From: Oscillospiraceae bacterium
GTDB taxonomy: Bacteria; Bacillota; Clostridia; Oscillospirales; UBA929
Direction of reading: 5' to 3'
DNA length: 8,063 nt
Assembly (NCBI GenBank): GCA_031258665.1
Contig: JAIRML010000020.1
Coordinates: 1-8,063, forward strand
Shown piece after piece: positions 5,322 through 8,063 of this stretch. A program made the position numbers and the translations under genes. The notes below the pieces were generated by a model. It saw only the letters and a program-made list of their open reading frames with translations, made no database searches and had not been told where the DNA came from. The stretch's first letter is position 1; each line of letters opens with the position of its first letter.

Positions 5322-5492
5322 TTATTGTACTTTCGGCGCGCCCACCGGGCACACCTCAGCGCAGGCGCCACACTCCACGCAGGCTTCTTCGTCGATGACA
5401 TACTTGGTGTCGCCCGCGGAGATGCAGTTTACGATGCACTCCGACTCGCAGGCCCCGCAGCTGATGCACTCCTCGTCGATATGATAGGCCAC
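5322..5492 (-). CDS. 2[4Fe-4S] ferredoxin
   Basis: A 56-residue clostridial-type ferredoxin, a soluble low-potential electron carrier for anaerobic oxidoreductases. The two cluster motifs are C9-x2-C12-x2-C15-x3-C19 and C38-x2-C41-x2-C44-x3-C48-P49. As usual in this fold, the fourth Cys of each motif should ligate the other cluster. C19 is followed by Ile where Pro is common, and C23 is an extra cysteine. The start is GTG at 5492: GGAGGG (complement of 5498-5503) lies five bases upstream, while the longer frame to 5552 has no such site. The gene is single, with its own promoter (5586-5614) and terminator. Its redox partners are not in the window. Confidence 0.93.
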   Translation of the reverse strand: MAYHIDEECISCGACESECIVNCISAGDTKYVIDEEACVECGACAEVCPVGAPKVQ

Positions 5493-5497
5493 AAAAA

Positions 5498-5503
5498 CCC
5501 TCC
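5498..5503 (-). promoter_or_regulatory. Ribosome binding site that fixes the ferredoxin GTG start
   Basis: GGAGGG on the minus strand is followed by TTTTT and then GTG at 5492-5490. The spacing is near ideal and there is no in-frame ATG nearby, so GTG is the start. Confidence 0.85.
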
Positions 5504-5585
5504 GTCCTGTTGTAAAATCACCGCCCGGGGCACCGGACGCCGGCCTGACCACGATCTCACGCCGCCGCCCCCGAAGGCTGTCTCT

Positions 5586-5614
5586 ATTGTACTGAATTCC
5601 GATGGAAAAATCAA
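5586..5614 (-). promoter_or_regulatory. Sigma-A promoter of the ferredoxin gene
   Basis: On the minus strand TTGATT (complement of 5609-5614) and TACAAT (complement of 5586-5591) are separated by 17 bases. The expected start near 5579 gives a leader of about 87 bases. The -35 box shares bases 5613-5614 with the citrate synthase terminator stem. Confidence 0.6.
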
Positions 5615-5656
5615 GGTCCGCTCCAAAAAAAATACAAGTTTTTTGGAGCGGACCTT
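5613..5656 (-). terminator. Hairpin terminating the citrate synthase gene
   Basis: Bases 5613-5630 pair perfectly with 5639-5656 (18 bp: 12 GC-rich pairs at the base and six A-T pairs next to the loop), loop 5631-5638. It lies 11 bases past the citrate synthase stop. On the minus strand the stem is followed by GATTTTT, an imperfect T-tract. Confidence 0.7.
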
Positions 5657-5667
5657 ATCACATCGCG

Positions 5668-7059
5668 TCAGCGCTCATCCAGCGGCACATAGGATTTGCG
5701 GGAAACCACCGACCGATAGGCCGGGCGGATGATGCGGCCGCCGCTGACGAGCTCCTCGATGCGGTGCGCGCACCAGCCCACGGTGCGGGCGATGGCGAAG
5801 ATCGGCGTGTAGAGCGCCTCCGGGATGTCGAGCATCTGGTACACGAGTCCGGAGTACATGTCTACATTGGCCGAGATGACCTTGGTGTCCCCCTTCACCT
5901 CCGCGAAGACGCGCGGGGTGATCCTCTCCACGGCCTCCATGAGCAAAAATTCTTCCAACATGCCTTTTTTCGCCGCCAGTTTCTTCGCGAAGCGTTTCAA
6001 TATGACGGCCCTCGGGTCCGAGAGCGTGTACACGGCGTGGCCCATGCCATAGATGAGGCCGCTGCCGTCGCCCGCCTCCCGGCGGATCAGGCGTGCCAAG
6101 AAGGCGGCGACTTCATCGTCGTCTTTCCAGTCCCTCACCCCGGCGCGGATATGGGAGAACATCTCCATGACCTTTGCGTTGGCGCCCCCGTGCCGGTGGC
6201 CCTTCAGGCTGCCCACGGCCGCCGAGAGCGCCGCGTAGGTGTCTGTCCCCGAAGATGTCAGCACACGGCAGGCAAACGCCGAGTTGTTGCCGCCGCCGTG
6301 CTCGGCGTGGAGTACCATGCAGATGTCGAGCAGCCTCGCCTCCTCGGGCGTGAACTGTCCGTCCGGGCGCACGCCGTGCAGGAAATTTTCCGCAATAGAG
6401 AGCCCCTTTTTCGGGTGGTGGACCACCAGACTCTCGTGGTCGTAGTAGTGGCGCTTGACCGAATAGGCGTGGGCCACGAGCAGCGGCACGCGGGCGATGA
6501 GTTCGAGACTCTGCCGCATCACATTGGGCAGCTTGCCGTTCTCCGGCTCCGGGTCGTAGGAGTAGAGCGCCAAGATGGCGCGCGCCAGCTTGTTCATCAC
6601 ATCTGGGCTGGGGGCTTTGAAGATCATATCTTCTGTAAAATGGTCCGGGAGCGCGCGCGCCTCCTCCAGCAGGGCCGCAAACGCCCCAAGCTGCGCGCGG
6701 GAGGGCAGGTGGCCAAAAAGCAGCAGGCAGCAGGTCTCCTCAAAACCCAAGCGGCCCTCGCCGCTGAACCCCTCGACAAGATCGACAATGTTGATCCCCC
6801 GGTAGTAGAGCGTGCCGTCGGCCGGTTCCCGCTCCCCGTCTTGCATGATGTAGCCCTGCACGCTGCCGATCTTGGTGATGCCGGCCAGCACGCCGGTGCC
6901 GTCTGAGTTGCGCAGGCCGCGTTTCACATGGTAATTTTCGTAGTGCTCGGGATAGATCCGGTTATATTCCGCGTAGGCGTCGCATACACTCATGATAAAC
7001 GCGCGGGTCTCTTGGCTCAGGAAATCCAATGCGGGCCCCCCTCTCTTCTTGATGGTCAT
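5668..7059 (-). CDS. gltA: Citrate synthase (Si-type family)
   Basis: It condenses acetyl-CoA with oxaloacetate to citrate, feeding the TCA-cycle arm to 2-oxoglutarate and glutamate. From the ATG at 7059 it has 463 residues, a usual length for clostridial members. The catalytic triad is visible: H254 in HAEHGGGNNSA, H290 in GHRHGGANAKV and D400 in ISANVDMYSG. H341 in YGMGHAVYTLSDPR and R350 fit the substrate-binding residues. The fold starts near residue 10, and KRGLRNSDGTGVLAG (46-60) is typical of this subgroup. A GTG at 7104 would add 15 residues; neither start has a good Shine-Dalgarno site, but the ATG overlaps a leader reading frame stop (ATGA), so it is preferred. A 2-methylcitrate synthase activity cannot be excluded. 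The gene has its own promoter and terminator. Confidence 0.93.
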   Translation of the reverse strand: MTIKKRGGPALDFLSQETRAFIMSVCDAYAEYNRIYPEHYENYHVKRGLRNSDGTGVLAGITKIGSVQGYIMQDGEREPADGTLYYRGINIVDLVEGFSGEGRLGFEETCCLLLFGHLPSRAQLGAFAALLEEARALPDHFTEDMIFKAPSPDVMNKLARAILALYSYDPEPENGKLPNVMRQSLELIARVPLLVAHAYSVKRHYYDHESLVVHHPKKGLSIAENFLHGVRPDGQFTPEEARLLDICMVLHAEHGGGNNSAFACRVLTSSGTDTYAALSAAVGSLKGHRHGGANAKVMEMFSHIRAGVRDWKDDDEVAAFLARLIRREAGDGSGLIYGMGHAVYTLSDPRAVILKRFAKKLAAKKGMLEEFLLMEAVERITPRVFAEVKGDTKVISANVDMYSGLVYQMLDIPEALYTPIFAIARTVGWCAHRIEELVSGGRIIRPAYRSVVSRKSYVPLDER

Positions 7060-7157
7060 GCCACCAAAACTTGCATACCGTAGCAAGGCGTCCGCGGCGC
7101 GCACGGCGGCGGCGCGGGCGATTTTCTCTTAGACCTGAAGGAAGAATGTCGGCTCAT
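7056..7157 (-). CDS. Possible 33-codon leader reading frame before citrate synthase
   Basis: An ATG at 7157, at or next to the predicted transcription start (about 7158), opens a 33-codon frame whose TGA stop overlaps the citrate synthase ATG as ATGA. It has no ribosome binding site, so translation would have to be leaderless. The peptide is basic and proline-rich with no recognisable domain. It could couple translation to citrate synthase or be chance. Confidence 0.2.
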   Translation of the reverse strand: MSRHSSFRSKRKSPAPPPCAPRTPCYGMQVLVA

Positions 7158-7164
7158 TTTCTTC

Positions 7165-7193
7165 AGTATATCTCAATGTGAGAGCGCTGTCAA
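7165..7193 (-). promoter_or_regulatory. Strong sigma-A promoter of citrate synthase
   Basis: On the minus strand a consensus TTGACA (complement of 7188-7193) and TATACT (complement of 7165-7170) are separated by exactly 17 bases. The expected start is near 7158, about 100 bases before the ATG at 7059. It lies in the divergent region shared with spoIID. Confidence 0.85.
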
Positions 7194-7241
7194 CCTCTTT
7201 TATGAAAGGACAACCGTGAAAACTTGCAAAAGGTGGTGGCC

Positions 7242-8063
7242 ATGAGACGTTTTCTCGCGCTGACCACGGCGTTGACGCTGGTGCTGTTCCTGCTGCCGCT
7301 TCTCGCGGCCGGCCGGGGCGCGCCGGCGGAGGCCGAGACCTTGGCGCCGCATCCGCGCCCGACCGAAACGGACGCGCGCGCAGACTCGGTCGCGCCCCTC
7401 TTTCGGCCCGGCGGTGACAGGCAGATTGTCGCCGCCCCACCCTCCCCCGCCCCGGCGGCGCCCGGCGGCGACGAGGCGCACATGATCCGTGTCTTGGTGG
7501 GGGATACGGTGCAGGAAATGAGCCTGGCTGCGTATCTGTTTGGCGTCCTGTCGGCCGAGATGTCGGCCGACTTTCCCAGGGAGGCCTTGCGCGCGCAAGC
7601 CGTGGCCGCCCGGACAAACGCGGTGTCGAAACAACACGCGGCACGCGGGGCCGGCGGCCCGCCCGCCGTCCACAAAGGGGCCGATATCTGCGACAACTTC
7701 GCGCACTGCCAGGCTTATCTCCCCCGGGCGGAGGCCCTGGCCCGCTGGGGCGACGACGCGGCGCGCGCCGCCGACGCCGTGACGCGCGCGGTGCGCGACA
7801 CCGACGCCCAGATCCTCGTCTACGACACACAACCCATCCTGGCGGTGTTCCACGCGATCTCCAGCGGACACACGGAGCGCGCCGCCGATGTATGGGGCGC
7901 AGACATCCCCTATCTTCAGGCAGTGGAAAGCCCCGGGGAGACGGAAGCGCCCGGTTACGCCGGTCGGGTCGAGTTGTCGGCCGCCTCATTCCGCGCGGCC
8001 GTGCGGGCGCTGGCCCCCGAGGCGGCGTTGGACGGACCGCCCGCCGGCTGGTTTGGCGCGCCC
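7242..8063 (+). CDS. spoIID: Stage II sporulation protein D (SpoIID), 5' part
   Basis: SpoIID is a membrane-anchored lytic transglycosylase that, with SpoIIM and SpoIIP, degrades septal peptidoglycan during engulfment of the forespore. The frame stays open from ATG 7242 to the right edge (274 codons), so the 3' end is missing. Residues 5-23 form a hydrophobic signal anchor. Residues 25-78 are a Pro/Ala-rich linker, longer than needed. The SpoIID domain starts near 81: L98 to P112 contains the likely catalytic E106 (LSAEM), A114-A127 is the conserved EALRAQAVAARTNA helix, and H144, C150, H155 and C156 (HKGADIC, HCQAY) match the zinc-ligand spacing known for Clostridioides difficile SpoIID. The FHAISSGHTERAADVWG segment (203-219) is also typical. 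AAAGGTGG (7229-7236) lies just upstream. A sigma-E promoter is expected for this family, but I could not identify one. Confidence 0.9.
   Translation, partial: MRRFLALTTALTLVLFLLPLLAAGRGAPAEAETLAPHPRPTETDARADSVAPLFRPGGDRQIVAAPPSPAPAAPGGDEAHMIRVLVGDTVQEMSLAAYLFGVLSAEMSADFPREALRAQAVAARTNAVSKQHAARGAGGPPAVHKGADICDNFAHCQAYLPRAEALARWGDDAARAADAVTRAVRDTDAQILVYDTQPILAVFHAISSGHTERAADVWGADIPYLQAVESPGETEAPGYAGRVELSAASFRAAVRALAPEAALDGPPAGWFGAP

Noticed and set aside
5602..6906. A 434-codon plus-strand frame opposite citrate synthase
   Set aside because: It is a shadow of the citrate synthase gene caused by high GC third positions. The product is His/Arg/Val-rich with no domain, while the opposite strand has all catalytic residues.
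7129..7989. A 286-codon minus-strand frame opposite spoIID
   Set aside because: It is extremely Arg/Pro-rich and lies antisense to a recognisable SpoIID domain, so it is a shadow frame.
1..8063. CRISPR arrays, tRNA and rRNA genes
   Set aside because: No regularly spaced repeats, cloverleaf pattern or conserved rRNA segment was seen on either strand by eye.

Overview
The window looks like chromosome from a GC-rich, endospore-forming member of the Firmicutes (Clostridia-like). The evidence is the 5' part of a stage II sporulation protein D gene, Gram-positive style Shine-Dalgarno sites (GGAGG, AGGTGA), sigma-A type promoters, many hairpins with T-tracts, and a small 2[4Fe-4S] ferredoxin typical of anaerobes. 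No rRNA, tRNA, CRISPR array, transposase or recombinase gene was seen.

Layout. Bases 1-539 hold no convincing gene. They contain a perfect inverted repeat (1-99 and 257-355) around an AT-rich centre with an outward promoter, then a second promoter and a leader hairpin for a Fic-fold protein (540-1343, +). That protein has Gln where the catalytic His of the Fic motif should be. Bases 1344-1726 are a convergent intergenic region packed with hairpins. A response regulator with an HD-GYP cyclic-di-GMP phosphodiesterase output (1727-2806, -) diverges from a two-gene operon made of a FIST sensor protein (3233-4408, +) and a histidine phosphotransfer protein (4421-5047, +). A 76-base structured repeat lies on each side of that operon, in opposite orientations (3102-3176 and 5165-5240). 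Next come a possible gene remnant (5057-5161, -), a ferredoxin (5322-5492, -), a citrate synthase (5668-7059, -) and, divergent from it, a partial spoIID (7242 to the right edge, +).

How the parts may work together. FIST, HPt and REC-HD-GYP are parts of one kind of circuit: ligand sensing, phosphorelay and cyclic-di-GMP breakdown. No histidine kinase lies in the window, so any kinase must be encoded elsewhere. The ferredoxin and citrate synthase are separately promoted metabolic genes, and the ferredoxin promoter touches the citrate synthase terminator. The Fic region looks accessory: it is AT-richer than its neighbours, bordered by near-identical 23-base direct repeats, and preceded by the large inverted repeat.

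The items most worth a second look are the promoter-bearing inverted repeat (possible invertible switch, or assembly fold-back), the degenerate Fic protein between direct repeats, the paired structured repeats flanking the signalling operon, and the two mutually exclusive hairpins at 1422-1471.
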